DNA of 37,302 nt from an uncultured Oscillospiraceae bacterium (GTDB taxonomy: Bacteria > Bacillota > Clostridia > Oscillospirales > Acutalibacteraceae), in contig UQDO01000019.1 of assembly GCA_900539855.1 (NCBI GenBank), positions 1-37,302 of the forward strand, given 5' to 3'. Under the pieces are notes generated by a model. That model was not told the origin of the DNA. It did not search any database and saw only the letters and a list, made by a program, of their open reading frames with translations. The position numbers and the translations under genes are program-made. Shown piece by piece: positions 24,769-33,101 of this stretch (position 1 is its first letter; every line of letters begins with the position of its first letter).

Positions 24769-25926
24769 CTACAAATTCTTTTTTGTGCTGCAGCTTCTTG
24801 ACACCGACAGCACCAGTCCCATTTCCATAAGCAGTATAACGAGCGACGTGCCGCCGTAGCTGAAGAAAGGAAGACTAATCCCTGTGTTGGGTATCGTGTT
24901 GGTGACAACAAGAACATTAAGCGCCATCTGTACTCCGACCTGGAATGTAAGTCCCAAAGCCAGCAGCGAACCGAAGCGGTCGGGCGCGCGCATCGCGATC
25001 ACAAATCCGCGCCACATAAGCATACAGAACATTATAATTATTATCATTGCGCCTATAAAGCCAAGCTCCTCGCAGACAATGGCAAATATAAAATCGTTGT
25101 GCGGTTCAGGCACCCACAGATGCTTCTGATTTGACTGACCGAGACCGCGCCCCGTCACTCCACCTGAGCCTATCGACAAAAGCGACTGTATGGTCTGCCA
25201 GCCCTCGGCTGACGGTGCTGACCACGGATCGAGCCAGTACGTTATTCTGTCCTGCGCGTATTTTATAACGCCGCTGAAAACGGCAAATGCACCTGCCGCC
25301 GCTATCGCCCCGCCTATCGCGAGATACCGAAGCTTTATGCCGCCGACCGTCATCATTACAACACCTATCAGAAATATTAGTACCGTAGCCGAGAGGTGCG
25401 GTTCGAGAACGACAAGCACACAGACAAGTCCAACCAATGATCCTAAAAACAGAACGCCGAATTTAAAGGTTTTCATAAGGTTCTGATTTGCCGCTATAAG
25501 GTGTGCAAGAATAAGTATGACCGCCAGCTTTGCAAGCTCTGACGGCTGAAAGTTTATAGGTCCTACCGAAAACCAGCGCTTGACCGATGTGTTCGGCACC
25601 ATAGGCGGCAGAATCAGCATCACGCCGAGGAATATCACGATAATTATATAAAACGGTATCGCAAATTTTCTGACAAAATGATAATCGATGCGCGATATCA
25701 AAAGCATCATTAAGACGCCGAACACCGCAAACACCGCCTGCTTTGTTATGAAATAATAGCTGTTATGATACCTTGTATCGGCATAGACATAGCTTGCCGA
25801 AAACAGCATGACAAGTCCCGTAAGCAGAATTATAAGCAGCAAAAAGAAAAAGGTGAGATCCATTTTTCCGCCGATAAAGACGCTTGACCAAAAGCCCTTT
25901 TTGTTTTTCTCTATCTTTTCGGACAT
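24769..25926 (-). CDS. ftsW: FtsW, SEDS-family septal glycosyltransferase
   Basis: Polytopic peptidoglycan polymerase that works with the class B PBP encoded upstream. From ATG 25926 it is 385 residues with about ten membrane helices. SEDS marks include FSASYVYADTRYHNSYYFITKQ, the extracytoplasmic loop around WLDPWSAPSAEGWQTIQSLLSIGSGGVTGRG, the QKHLWVPEPHNDFIFAIVCEELG block, and PFFSYGGTSLV near the end. The start is decided by GGAGAGGTG just upstream. The longer frame to 25998 would run into mraY and has no ribosome binding site. Confidence 0.94.
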   Translation of the reverse strand: MSEKIEKNKKGFWSSVFIGGKMDLTFFFLLLIILLTGLVMLFSASYVYADTRYHNSYYFITKQAVFAVFGVLMMLLISRIDYHFVRKFAIPFYIIIVIFLGVMLILPPMVPNTSVKRWFSVGPINFQPSELAKLAVILILAHLIAANQNLMKTFKFGVLFLGSLVGLVCVLVVLEPHLSATVLIFLIGVVMMTVGGIKLRYLAIGGAIAAAGAFAVFSGVIKYAQDRITYWLDPWSAPSAEGWQTIQSLLSIGSGGVTGRGLGQSNQKHLWVPEPHNDFIFAIVCEELGFIGAMIIIIMFCMLMWRGFVIAMRAPDRFGSLLALGLTFQVGVQMALNVLVVTNTIPNTGISLPFFSYGGTSLVILLMEMGLVLSVSRSCSTKKNL

Positions 25927-25966
25927 ATGCACCTCTCCTTTTTTTGATTTTAATACAGAATAAATC

Positions 25967-26986
25967 CTATCCCAGCAGGACCGCTGCCACACACGCACCG
26001 CAGCCCAAAAGCGTCACAAGTGAAAATACGGCGACTATCTTCACCTCGCTCCAACCGCATTTTTCAAAATGGTGATGTATCGGGCACATTTTGAAAAGGC
26101 GTTTGCCGGTCCTTTTATAATGCGCGACCTGCAATATATCAGACAGAGCCTCAATAAGATATATAATGCCTGCGAGCAGCAGATATACCGGTCTGCCTAT
26201 GCAAAATGCAAGCGCTACGACTGAACCGCCGAGGAACATCGAACCGGTATCGCCCATAAACAGCTTGGCAGGATGCCAGTTCCAGACAAGGAAGCCTATA
26301 AGCGCTCCTGCAAGGGCGGCGGACATTATATTGGCGCCCTCAAAGCCTAAAAAACCTGCCATAAGCATAAAAGCGCAGGCAACTATCATGGTGACCGATC
26401 CTGCAAGCCCGTCTATTCCGTCGGTAAGGTTTACGGCGTTTGTAAAGCCGTAGATAAAGGAAAATGCAACCGGCCAGAATATGAGACCGATACCGGAGGC
26501 TATGTTTACATCTCCTACGAACGGTATCCATGTTGTTTTAAGTCCTGCAAAAGCGAGACTGCAAAGATATCCTGCAGATGCAATGGACTGGAGCAGCGTT
26601 TTCTGCCAAGCGGTAAGACCGAGGTTACGCTTTTTAACGACCTTTATGTAGTCGTCGAAAAAGCCTATCAGTCCCATACCTACCGCCAGTCCGATACCGG
26701 CAAATATCTGAGTAAACTGAACACTGTTGTCAAATTCGGATCTCAGCGTGCCGCCGAGCGGAGCATTGAAGCCAAAGGCTATAGCTACGCCCACCGCAAA
26801 GCCGGCTACTATAAGCAGACCGCCCATCGTAGGTGTTCCCTGCTTGGATTTGTGCCATTCCGGTCCGTCCTCAAGTATAGTTTGACCGAATTTCAGCCTT
26901 TTAAGCAGCGGTATCATCGGCGCGCCCAGTGACCACGCCACCAAAAAAGCCGCAAGTGCCGCAATAGCCGGAATGAAATTTCTCAT
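25967..26986 (-). CDS. mraY: MraY, phospho-MurNAc-pentapeptide translocase
   Basis: Integral membrane enzyme that joins phospho-MurNAc-pentapeptide to undecaprenyl phosphate, forming lipid I. From ATG 26986 it is 339 residues with ten predicted helices. Active-site loops are GTPTMGG, the FFDDYIKV aspartates, NAVNLTDGIDGLAG, FMGDTGSMFLGG and the histidine loop PIHHHFEKCGWSE. The start follows GAAGGGA; the longer frame from 27013 lacks a site. It follows murE directly: murF, usual here in other dcw clusters, is missing. Confidence 0.96.
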   Translation of the reverse strand: MRNFIPAIAALAAFLVAWSLGAPMIPLLKRLKFGQTILEDGPEWHKSKQGTPTMGGLLIVAGFAVGVAIAFGFNAPLGGTLRSEFDNSVQFTQIFAGIGLAVGMGLIGFFDDYIKVVKKRNLGLTAWQKTLLQSIASAGYLCSLAFAGLKTTWIPFVGDVNIASGIGLIFWPVAFSFIYGFTNAVNLTDGIDGLAGSVTMIVACAFMLMAGFLGFEGANIMSAALAGALIGFLVWNWHPAKLFMGDTGSMFLGGSVVALAFCIGRPVYLLLAGIIYLIEALSDILQVAHYKRTGKRLFKMCPIHHHFEKCGWSEVKIVAVFSLVTLLGCGACVAAVLLG

Positions 26987-27023
26987 TTCTTTACAGTCCC
27001 TTCTTTTAAGCATAAGGTGAGCA

Positions 27024-28451
27024 TCAGAGCTCGGTCAGTGCCTCGGCAACGACCTCGCGCTCGTCAAGGTGGACAGTACCTGTTTTCAGTATCTGATAGG
27101 TCTCATGTCCCTTGCCTGCCAATACGATTATATCACCTTTTTTCGCAATATGCACGGCTTTTTTTATGGCATCTATTCGCGACTCGATCACCTCGTACGG
27201 CTTTTTGCAGTCCTTCATGCCTTCCAATATGTCATTTATGATAGCCATGGGCTCCTCTGTTCTCGGATTGTCGCTCGTTACGATTATATAATCGGCAAGA
27301 GAAGCGGCTATGGCTCCCATCTTAGGACGCTTGGTGCGGTCCCTGTCGCCGCCGCAGCCGAAAACGACTATAAGTCTGTTTTTCTCGCAATCCTCAAAGG
27401 TCTTAAGTATATTTTCAAGACCGTCCGGAGTATGGGCATAATCGATTATAACGGTAAAATCTTTACCGGTCGGCACGACCTCCGCCCTGCCCTTTACACC
27501 GGTCATTTTTGCAAATCCTGCTGCTACGGTCTCAATGGGTATTCCGAGTTTTACCGCGCAGGCGGCAGCACACATGGCGTTATACGGTGTGAATTTTCCG
27601 CCTATCTTGGTCTTTATCCTGCCGATTATACCTATTCCGGAGAATACGAAATCAACACCGTCAGGTCTTAGGTTTATATTTTTGGCTGTGTAATCGGCAA
27701 GATCACTTTTGCACGAATAGGTCGCAACCGGACATGAGAGTCCCTCGCTCATGGTGCCGAAATAGCTGTCGTCACTGTTCATAATCGCAATCTTACTGTG
27801 CATAAACAGCTTCTTTTTCGCACGCATGTAGTTGTCCATGGTGATGTGGTAATCGAGATGATCCTGAGTAAGATTGGTAAACAGACCTGCTTCAAAGGTT
27901 ATGCCGTAAACTCTGTCCTGATCAAGTGCATGTGACGAGACCTCCATAACGCAGTAGTCACAGCCCGATTTCTCCATAAGCGAAAACATTGACTGCAGCT
28001 CATAAGCGCTCGGCGTAGTATTTTTTGACGGCAGTATCTCGTCACCTATCATGTTCTGTATTGTGCCGACAAGCCCCACCTTGTGTCCTGCCTGTTCGAG
28101 TATGGCTTTGAGCATATATGATACCGAGGTCTTACCGTTTGTGCCGGTAACACCGATAATTTTGAGCTTATTTGCCGGTTCACCGAACCACTTTGCACAC
28201 ATAACGGCGTATTCGGTGCGCGTGTCCTCGACAAACACCTGACAGTCAAGCCCCACGTCCTTTTCGCAGATAACGGCTGCAGCGCCTGCTGCCACAGCAG
28301 CTTCAGCAAATTTATGCCCGTCAGCCGCGGTACCCCTTATACATACAAAAGCATTTCCCGGACCTACATGACGCGAGTCGCAGGTAACGCCGGTTATTTC
28401 AACATCGGCAAGTCTGCCTGCCTTTTCTCCCATAAGTTCTGATAACTTCAT
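27024..28451 (-). CDS. murE: MurE, UDP-MurNAc-tripeptide ligase (meso-DAP type)
   Basis: Cytoplasmic Mur ligase adding the third stem-peptide residue to UDP-MurNAc-L-Ala-D-Glu. The 475 residues include the ATP loop TGTNGKTS (102-109), the carbamoyl-lysine region and the C-terminal specificity motif DNPR (394-397). DNPR marks meso-diaminopimelate enzymes, in contrast to the lysine-adding type, so the cell wall is predicted to be A1-gamma DAP type. ATG follows AGAGGT. Spacing is 29 bp after the PBP gene and 37 bp before mraY. Confidence 0.95.
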   Translation of the reverse strand: MKLSELMGEKAGRLADVEITGVTCDSRHVGPGNAFVCIRGTAADGHKFAEAAVAAGAAAVICEKDVGLDCQVFVEDTRTEYAVMCAKWFGEPANKLKIIGVTGTNGKTSVSYMLKAILEQAGHKVGLVGTIQNMIGDEILPSKNTTPSAYELQSMFSLMEKSGCDYCVMEVSSHALDQDRVYGITFEAGLFTNLTQDHLDYHITMDNYMRAKKKLFMHSKIAIMNSDDSYFGTMSEGLSCPVATYSCKSDLADYTAKNINLRPDGVDFVFSGIGIIGRIKTKIGGKFTPYNAMCAAACAVKLGIPIETVAAGFAKMTGVKGRAEVVPTGKDFTVIIDYAHTPDGLENILKTFEDCEKNRLIVVFGCGGDRDRTKRPKMGAIAASLADYIIVTSDNPRTEEPMAIINDILEGMKDCKKPYEVIESRIDAIKKAVHIAKKGDIIVLAGKGHETYQILKTGTVHLDEREVVAEALTEL

Positions 28452-28480
28452 ATGATTTACCTCTATTCCTTTCGGTGGGG

Positions 28481-30724
28481 TTATTCCGCCGTCTCGGTCG
28501 TTCTGAAATAGACCGTTATTATCGTTCCTGCGTCGGTCTCGGTGTCCTTCTGGATACTCTGTTTATAGGATACCACTCCGGACTGCGTCAGCGACGCACC
28601 CGAGAACTGAACGTTTATATTGTTTTTGGCAGCCAGTGCCTTGACGCCGCTTACAGTCAGTCCCGAGAAGTCCGGAACCGTTACCTTTTCGACGGTATCG
28701 GGGGATTCTGTATACAGTATCACAACGCCGTCGCTGTATATCGATTCAGCCGCCGTCGGAAACTGCTTAACTACAGTATCGCCGTTTCCGATGATCTTAT
28801 ATGTGAGTTTCTGCGATTTTATCATATTTTTTGCGGTCTCAATGCTCTGACCTGTGACAGACGGTATTCTTACCGCCATTGAGGCAAGCTCCTCGTCGCT
28901 GTATTTGGGGTCTACTCCGAGATACGGCAGTATCTCTGACAGTATCTGACCGCCGACAGGGGCGGCTATGGTACCGCCGTAGTAAGCGTCGCCGTGCGGT
29001 TCGTCAAGCATGACGAGAACGGCTATTTCCGGGTCGTTTATCGGTGCTACGCCGCAGAATGACGCTATATAAAGCCCCGACTCTCCCGTTTCAAGCATCT
29101 TGGAGACCTTCTGTGAGGTACCGGTTTTACCGCCTATTCTGTAGCCCGAAACATATGCGTTCTTACCGCCGCCGCCGTCAACAACGGCTTCCATGAGCGT
29201 ACGCAGCAGGTTTGATGTCTCGCTTGATATGACCTGTCGCTTTACCGTGTTATTCATAGATTTGACTGTATTGCCGCTCGAATCAACTATTTTGCTGACA
29301 AGATGCGGAGTTACAAGATATCCGCCGTTCACCGCGGCAGACACCGCCGTTATCATCTGTATCGGCGTAACATTGAAGGTCTGACCGAATGAGGATGACG
29401 CAAGCTCGGTCAGTCCCATTTTTGCGTAGGTGTGATAAACCGGAGACGCTTCGCCCGGAAGATCGATACCGGTCTTCCCGGTCAGTCCGAACGCCTCAAA
29501 ATACTTTGAGAAGGTCGCGGCTCCGAGCTGCTGACCAAAGGTGATGAATACCGGGTTGCAGGAATTCTGCATTGCCTGCGTAAGGCTTTCGCCGCCGTGT
29601 CCCGACCTTTTGTGGCAGCTGTAACGCTGTCCGGCTATGACTATGTATCCGTTGCAGTTGTAGTGACTGTTTATATTGGTTACGCCTTCCTCAATAGCCA
29701 TTGCAGCCGTCACGACCTTAAAGACCGAGCCCGGCTCATAAGTGTCGGAGACCGCCTTGTTTCTCCATTGCTGATTGCGGAGTTCGGAAAGCTTTGCGGT
29801 TTTTTCGTCGCCCTCAAGCGCGTCAACCACCGCTTGATCCGCTTCTGACAGCGTAAACGGATTATTAGGGTCAAAATCGCCCTTTACCGACATTGCGTAT
29901 ATCTCGCCGGTGTTGACATTCATACATACAACGGCGCCGCGCTCGGCGACCTTGTTATCTGCTATTGCCTGTGTAAGATATTTGTCACATACATGCTGTA
30001 TGTATTCGTCAAGCGTACTTACAAGCGAATTGCCCGGCTTTGCCTCGATCTCGACCTCATAGCTCAGCGGCATGTCGTTGCCTCTGCCGTCCTTGGCAGC
30101 CACAACACGGCCTGGGGTTCCGGTAAGATAGTCGTCATAGTATTTTTCGAGACCTGACAGTCCCTGATTATCCGATCCGACAAAGCCAAGCACTACCGAT
30201 GCCAGGTTGTCGTTGGGATAATACCTCTTGCTTGCCTCATCAAGTCCTATATAGTTGCCAACCTTGTATTTGCTGTTTGAGATGTACTCTCTTACTTTAT
30301 CAGCCTCAGGCTTTTCAACATTGGTCTTTACCTTGACGTAGCTTGTGTTTTTATTGGTATAGTCAAGCACCGTCTGATAGTCAAGTCCTAATATCGATGA
30401 AAGATTTTCGGCAATCTCATTTTTTGTTGCCGCCAGTTCATCCTCTTTGGTTATTTTTTTGAAGCTGTTTGGCGTTATGTAAACCGTCCAGACCTGTGCG
30501 CTGGTTGCAAGCAGTTCCATGTTGCGGTCATATATCTCGCCGCGCGTCGCGCTGAGCTCAGTATCATAAAGCTGCTGTTCGGCTGCCTTCTGCTGATAAA
30601 AGTCATTATCTATCATCATGATATAGGCAAGGCGCGCACCTACAACGCCGAAGGTGCATATAAGCATGCACAGCCAAACGACAAGTATTCTTATTATCAT
30701 ACTTTTATTCGGACCTTTTTGCAC
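28481..30724 (-). CDS. ftsI: Class B penicillin-binding protein (FtsI/SpoVD type) with PASTA domains
   Basis: Septal transpeptidase that crosslinks glycan made by FtsW. A single N-terminal membrane helix is followed by the PBP dimerisation domain with RGEIYDRNMELLA. The transpeptidase domain has the serine of GSVFK (S333 from this start), the SCN motif and KTGTS. Two C-terminal PASTA domains start at IPSVTGQS and VPDFSGLT, as in SpoVD and PBP2x. The start is GTG 30724 because AAAAGGGG lies 8 nt upstream; the GTG 12 codons earlier has no site. Position in the dcw cluster suggests the division enzyme, but SpoVD of sporulating relatives has the same architecture and neighbourhood. Confidence 0.92.
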   Translation of the reverse strand: MQKGPNKSMIIRILVVWLCMLICTFGVVGARLAYIMMIDNDFYQQKAAEQQLYDTELSATRGEIYDRNMELLATSAQVWTVYITPNSFKKITKEDELAATKNEIAENLSSILGLDYQTVLDYTNKNTSYVKVKTNVEKPEADKVREYISNSKYKVGNYIGLDEASKRYYPNDNLASVVLGFVGSDNQGLSGLEKYYDDYLTGTPGRVVAAKDGRGNDMPLSYEVEIEAKPGNSLVSTLDEYIQHVCDKYLTQAIADNKVAERGAVVCMNVNTGEIYAMSVKGDFDPNNPFTLSEADQAVVDALEGDEKTAKLSELRNQQWRNKAVSDTYEPGSVFKVVTAAMAIEEGVTNINSHYNCNGYIVIAGQRYSCHKRSGHGGESLTQAMQNSCNPVFITFGQQLGAATFSKYFEAFGLTGKTGIDLPGEASPVYHTYAKMGLTELASSSFGQTFNVTPIQMITAVSAAVNGGYLVTPHLVSKIVDSSGNTVKSMNNTVKRQVISSETSNLLRTLMEAVVDGGGGKNAYVSGYRIGGKTGTSQKVSKMLETGESGLYIASFCGVAPINDPEIAVLVMLDEPHGDAYYGGTIAAPVGGQILSEILPYLGVDPKYSDEELASMAVRIPSVTGQSIETAKNMIKSQKLTYKIIGNGDTVVKQFPTAAESIYSDGVVILYTESPDTVEKVTVPDFSGLTVSGVKALAAKNNINVQFSGASLTQSGVVSYKQSIQKDTETDAGTIITVYFRTTETAE

Positions 30725-30763
30725 GCTTTGCACCCCTTTTCGACATTTCTCAATAAACACCTT

Positions 30764-30795
30764 GACGAGAGCCGGACAAAAGTCCGACCCTCGCC
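30764..30795 (-). other. Long hairpin in the ftsL-PBP intergenic region
   Basis: A 14-bp RNA stem on the minus strand (arms 30764-30777 and 30782-30795, with some G-U pairs), UUUU in the loop. It ends 39 nt before the PBP start. No U-run follows, so it is not a standard terminator. mRNA processing or translational tuning is possible (inference). Confidence 0.55.
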
Positions 30796-30840
30796 GATCA
30801 ATTTACCTTTTCATACAAGTATATTTAAACATAAGGCTGA

Positions 30841-31299
30841 CTATTCAATTTCCGCAGTAATATTGCCGCCGGAATTCTGAGCGGTGTCGGCACCGTTGGT
30901 CTTTATGTATGTAACCTGGCTTTTTTCGCACTTTTGCATACCGAGTGCTTCGGCTGCTTCCTCAAGGTTTGACAGGGACACCTTGCGTCCCAGTTCAACG
31001 TCAAGTCTCGTTGACTCGCTTTCAAGCTCGGTTATTTCTTTTTTGACGCTGTTAATCTTTGAGTTGAGCGACGATATTTCAGCCCTTAAATAAAGGCTGC
31101 CGCAGACTGCCGACAGCACAAGCGCCGACAGAATGAGTTTCTTTACAAGTGATAATATTCCCTTCGCGGACGCCTTATTCTTTACTTTTCTTTTATCTTC
31201 GGGATATTCAAGTATAGTGGCTTTGCTCTCTGCACTCTTCGGTGCAAATATCTCATAATCGTAAGCAAAGCTGTCATTATAATACTTCAGATTATCCAT
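30841..31299 (-). CDS. ftsL: Cell division protein FtsL
   Basis: Small bitopic division protein of 152 residues. A cytoplasmic N-terminus of about 48 residues rich in charge precedes one membrane helix (about 49-70, LVKKLILSALVLSAVCGSLYL). A coiled coil follows (ISSLNSKINSVKKEITELESESTRLDVELG, written here by its heptads in pieces: ISSLNSK, INSVKKE, ITELESE), then a C-terminal NLEEAAEALGM segment typical of FtsL/DivIC. Sequence is weakly conserved in this family, so the call leans on topology and on its place between rsmH and the PBP gene. Confidence 0.85.
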   Translation of the reverse strand: MDNLKYYNDSFAYDYEIFAPKSAESKATILEYPEDKRKVKNKASAKGILSLVKKLILSALVLSAVCGSLYLRAEISSLNSKINSVKKEITELESESTRLDVELGRKVSLSNLEEAAEALGMQKCEKSQVTYIKTNGADTAQNSGGNITAEIE

Positions 31300-31327
31300 T
31301 GCCGCTTTTTACTCCCTTGAATTATTG

Positions 31328-32248
31328 TTACAACTTTTCGATAACACGCAGCTTGGCGCTGCGGCTCCTCGGATTTTCGTTTACTTCCTTTTCGGTCGGC
31401 ACGATAGGCTTCCTTGATGGCAGCATACCCCGCGGCTTTCTGCCGCACACGCAGACCGGTATGTCCGGCGGACAAATACAGCCTTTGCAGAACTCGGCGA
31501 ACAGTCGCTTTACCAGCCTGTCCTCAAGCGAATGAAAGGTTATCACGCAAAGCCTGCCGCCTGTTTTCAACCGGTCAAACGCCGCACTGATTCCGGCTGT
31601 CTCAGCTTCAAATTCGCCGTTTACGGCGATGCGTATAGCCTGAAAACTTTTTCTTGCCGGATGCCCGTCACGCCTTGCGGCTGCCGGCACCGAACGGCTT
31701 ATTATATCTGCAAGCTGCAACGTGGTGGTTATAAGAGTCTTTTCCCTTTCCCTCACTATGCTGCCTGCTATTTTACCGGCGAACTTTTCCTCGCCGTAAT
31801 CTCTTAGTATCCTTACGAGTTCATCTTTGTCCCAGCCGTTTACAATATCGGCAGCACTGATGCCTTCCTTGCTCATCCGCATGTCAAGCGGAGCGTCCGC
31901 GTGATACGAAAAGCCGCGGTCACCGTTGTCCAGCTGCCACGACGAAACGCCGAGGTCGAGCAGTACACCGTCAACAAGATCAATACCGAGACCGTCAAGC
32001 ACGGTCGCCATATCGGCGAAATTTGACCTGACCACCTCAGCAGGTAAACCTTTTAACCTTTCAGCCGCGACCTTTACCGCGTCGGGATCGCGGTCAAGAG
32101 CAATAAGCCGTCCGCTTTTTAGTCGCTTTGCTATTTCGCGCGAATGACCGGCACCTCCGGCGGTACCGTCCACATATATTCCGTTTTCTTTTATGTTTAA
32201 ATTTTCGATGACCTCACAAAGGAGCACCGACTTATGTACAAATTCCAT
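31328..32248 (-). CDS. rsmH: RsmH, 16S rRNA m4C1402 methyltransferase
   Basis: SAM-dependent enzyme (formerly MraW) methylating N4 of C1402 in the ribosomal P site. The 306 residues begin FVHKSVLLCEVIENL, followed by the SAM loop DGTAGGAGHS and LDRDPDA. GVLLDLGVSSWQLDNGDRGFS is the next family block. The C-terminal part has FHSLEDRLVKRLF and a cysteine-rich KGCICPPDIPVCVCG segment seen in many RsmH. It lies 8 bp after mraZ, in the standard order. Confidence 0.96.
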   Translation of the reverse strand: MEFVHKSVLLCEVIENLNIKENGIYVDGTAGGAGHSREIAKRLKSGRLIALDRDPDAVKVAAERLKGLPAEVVRSNFADMATVLDGLGIDLVDGVLLDLGVSSWQLDNGDRGFSYHADAPLDMRMSKEGISAADIVNGWDKDELVRILRDYGEEKFAGKIAGSIVREREKTLITTTLQLADIISRSVPAAARRDGHPARKSFQAIRIAVNGEFEAETAGISAAFDRLKTGGRLCVITFHSLEDRLVKRLFAEFCKGCICPPDIPVCVCGRKPRGMLPSRKPIVPTEKEVNENPRSRSAKLRVIEKL

Positions 32249-32256
32249 ATCCTATA

Positions 32257-32682
32257 TCAGAAGCCGAGAAGCTCAGCAAGCTGTGCGATAGACTCCGGCG
32301 TTTCCTCAGCCTGTTCAGCCTTAAACGCCTCACTGTCCCATATTTCAAGCTTGGACGACATGCCGATAATGGCGGCGTCACCCTTGAGATCGGCATACTC
32401 CCTCAAATTCTGAGGGATCAGCACCCTGCCCTGACTGTCGCAGGTTGAAAGCTCGGCACCTGAGTACATGAATCTTACAAGTTTACCTGCCTGAACAGCC
32501 GGAAGTGACTTCAGTTTCTCATCTATCTTCTGCCACTCGCCGATGGGATAAACACAAAGGCAGCGTTTACCGTCCGGACTGCGGCTGAGCATGAATTCCT
32601 GCCCCAGTTCCTCGCGGTACTTCGCCGGCACAAAGACGCGGCCCTTTTTATCAACGCTGTGATTATGCTGTCCGAAAAACAT
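32257..32682 (-). CDS. mraZ: MraZ transcriptional regulator
   Basis: SpoVT/AbrB-like DNA-binding protein that controls its own dcw operon. From ATG 32682 it is 141 residues with two MraZ repeats, each containing a DxxGR loop: DKKGRVFVPAKYRE near 11 and DSQGRVLIPQNLRE near the middle. The start is set by AAAGGAGG 10 nt upstream. The 23-codon extension to 32751 would run through the MraZ binding repeats and is rejected. First gene of the cluster. Confidence 0.95.
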   Translation of the reverse strand: MFFGQHNHSVDKKGRVFVPAKYREELGQEFMLSRSPDGKRCLCVYPIGEWQKIDEKLKSLPAVQAGKLVRFMYSGAELSTCDSQGRVLIPQNLREYADLKGDAAIIGMSSKLEIWDSEAFKAEQAEETPESIAQLAELLGF

Positions 32683-32743
32683 GCAAGCCGCACCTCCTTT
32701 GTGCTTAATTACTCCACTTTTATGGTCTATAAGTGGTTTTTCA

Positions 32744-32797
32744 CACCACAATTCACCACTGCAAATTTATTATATAATGCATCTTACAAATATGCAA
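32744..32797 (-). promoter_or_regulatory. dcw promoter with MraZ-type direct repeats
   Basis: On the minus strand TTGCAT (32792-32797), a 17-nt spacer, TATAAT (32769-32774). Just after the predicted start lie two GTGGTG hexamers in direct repeat, 4 bp apart (32754-32759 and 32744-32749). This is the 10-bp periodic layout of MraZ boxes. A GTGGAG at 32713-32718 may be a further half-site. Autoregulation is inferred from the known family behaviour. Confidence 0.78.
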
Positions 32798-32888
32798 GAA
32801 CTTTTTTTATAAAAACTTAACATTTTTTTGCCAATAGTATTGTGACATTTTTGCATATACAAAATATTGTGCAGCGGTCAAATTTGTA

Positions 32889-32917
32889 TTGACATAAGCC
32901 CAAAATAAATATATAAT
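32889..32917 (+). promoter_or_regulatory. Consensus promoter for tRNA-Leu
   Basis: TTGACA (32889-32894), 17-nt spacer, TATAAT (32912-32917): a full consensus promoter 30 bp before the tRNA. Confidence 0.85.
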
Positions 32918-32946
32918 GTTTCCTGTGGCAGGCTTTGCCCTTTTGT

Positions 32947-33033
32947 GCCGCTGTGGTGAAATCGGCAGACACAAGGGACTTAAAATCCCTCGGTAGAAAT
33001 ACCATACCGGTTCAAGTCCGGTCAGCGGCACCA
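32947..33033 (+). tRNA. tRNA-Leu (anticodon UAA)
   Basis: An 87-nt tRNA with encoded CCA. The acceptor stem is GCCGCTG / CAGCGGC, discriminator A. The anticodon stem AGGGA/TCCCT encloses loop CTTAAAA with anticodon TAA, reading UUA (and UUG by wobble). A long variable arm (CGGTAGAAATACC) confirms a class II tRNA. The T-arm is ACCGG-TTCAAGT-CCGGT. Confidence 0.97.
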
Positions 33034-33040
33034 CAAAAAA

Positions 33041-33075
33041 GCGACCTTTGTCCTGTAGACAAAGGTCGCTTTTTT
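33041..33075 (+). terminator. Intrinsic terminator after tRNA-Leu
   Basis: A 12-bp perfect stem, GCGACCTTTGTC / GACAAAGGTCGC, loop CTGTA, then T6 (33070-33075), 8 bp past the tRNA. The A-run before it makes it usable on the minus strand too. Confidence 0.9.
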
Positions 33076-33101
33076 GATATTCCTATTTTAAGGAGATATT
33101 T

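Noticed and set aside
32807..33034. Small minus-strand frames over the tRNA-Leu region
   Set aside because: They are reverse-strand readings of a tRNA and its promoter.
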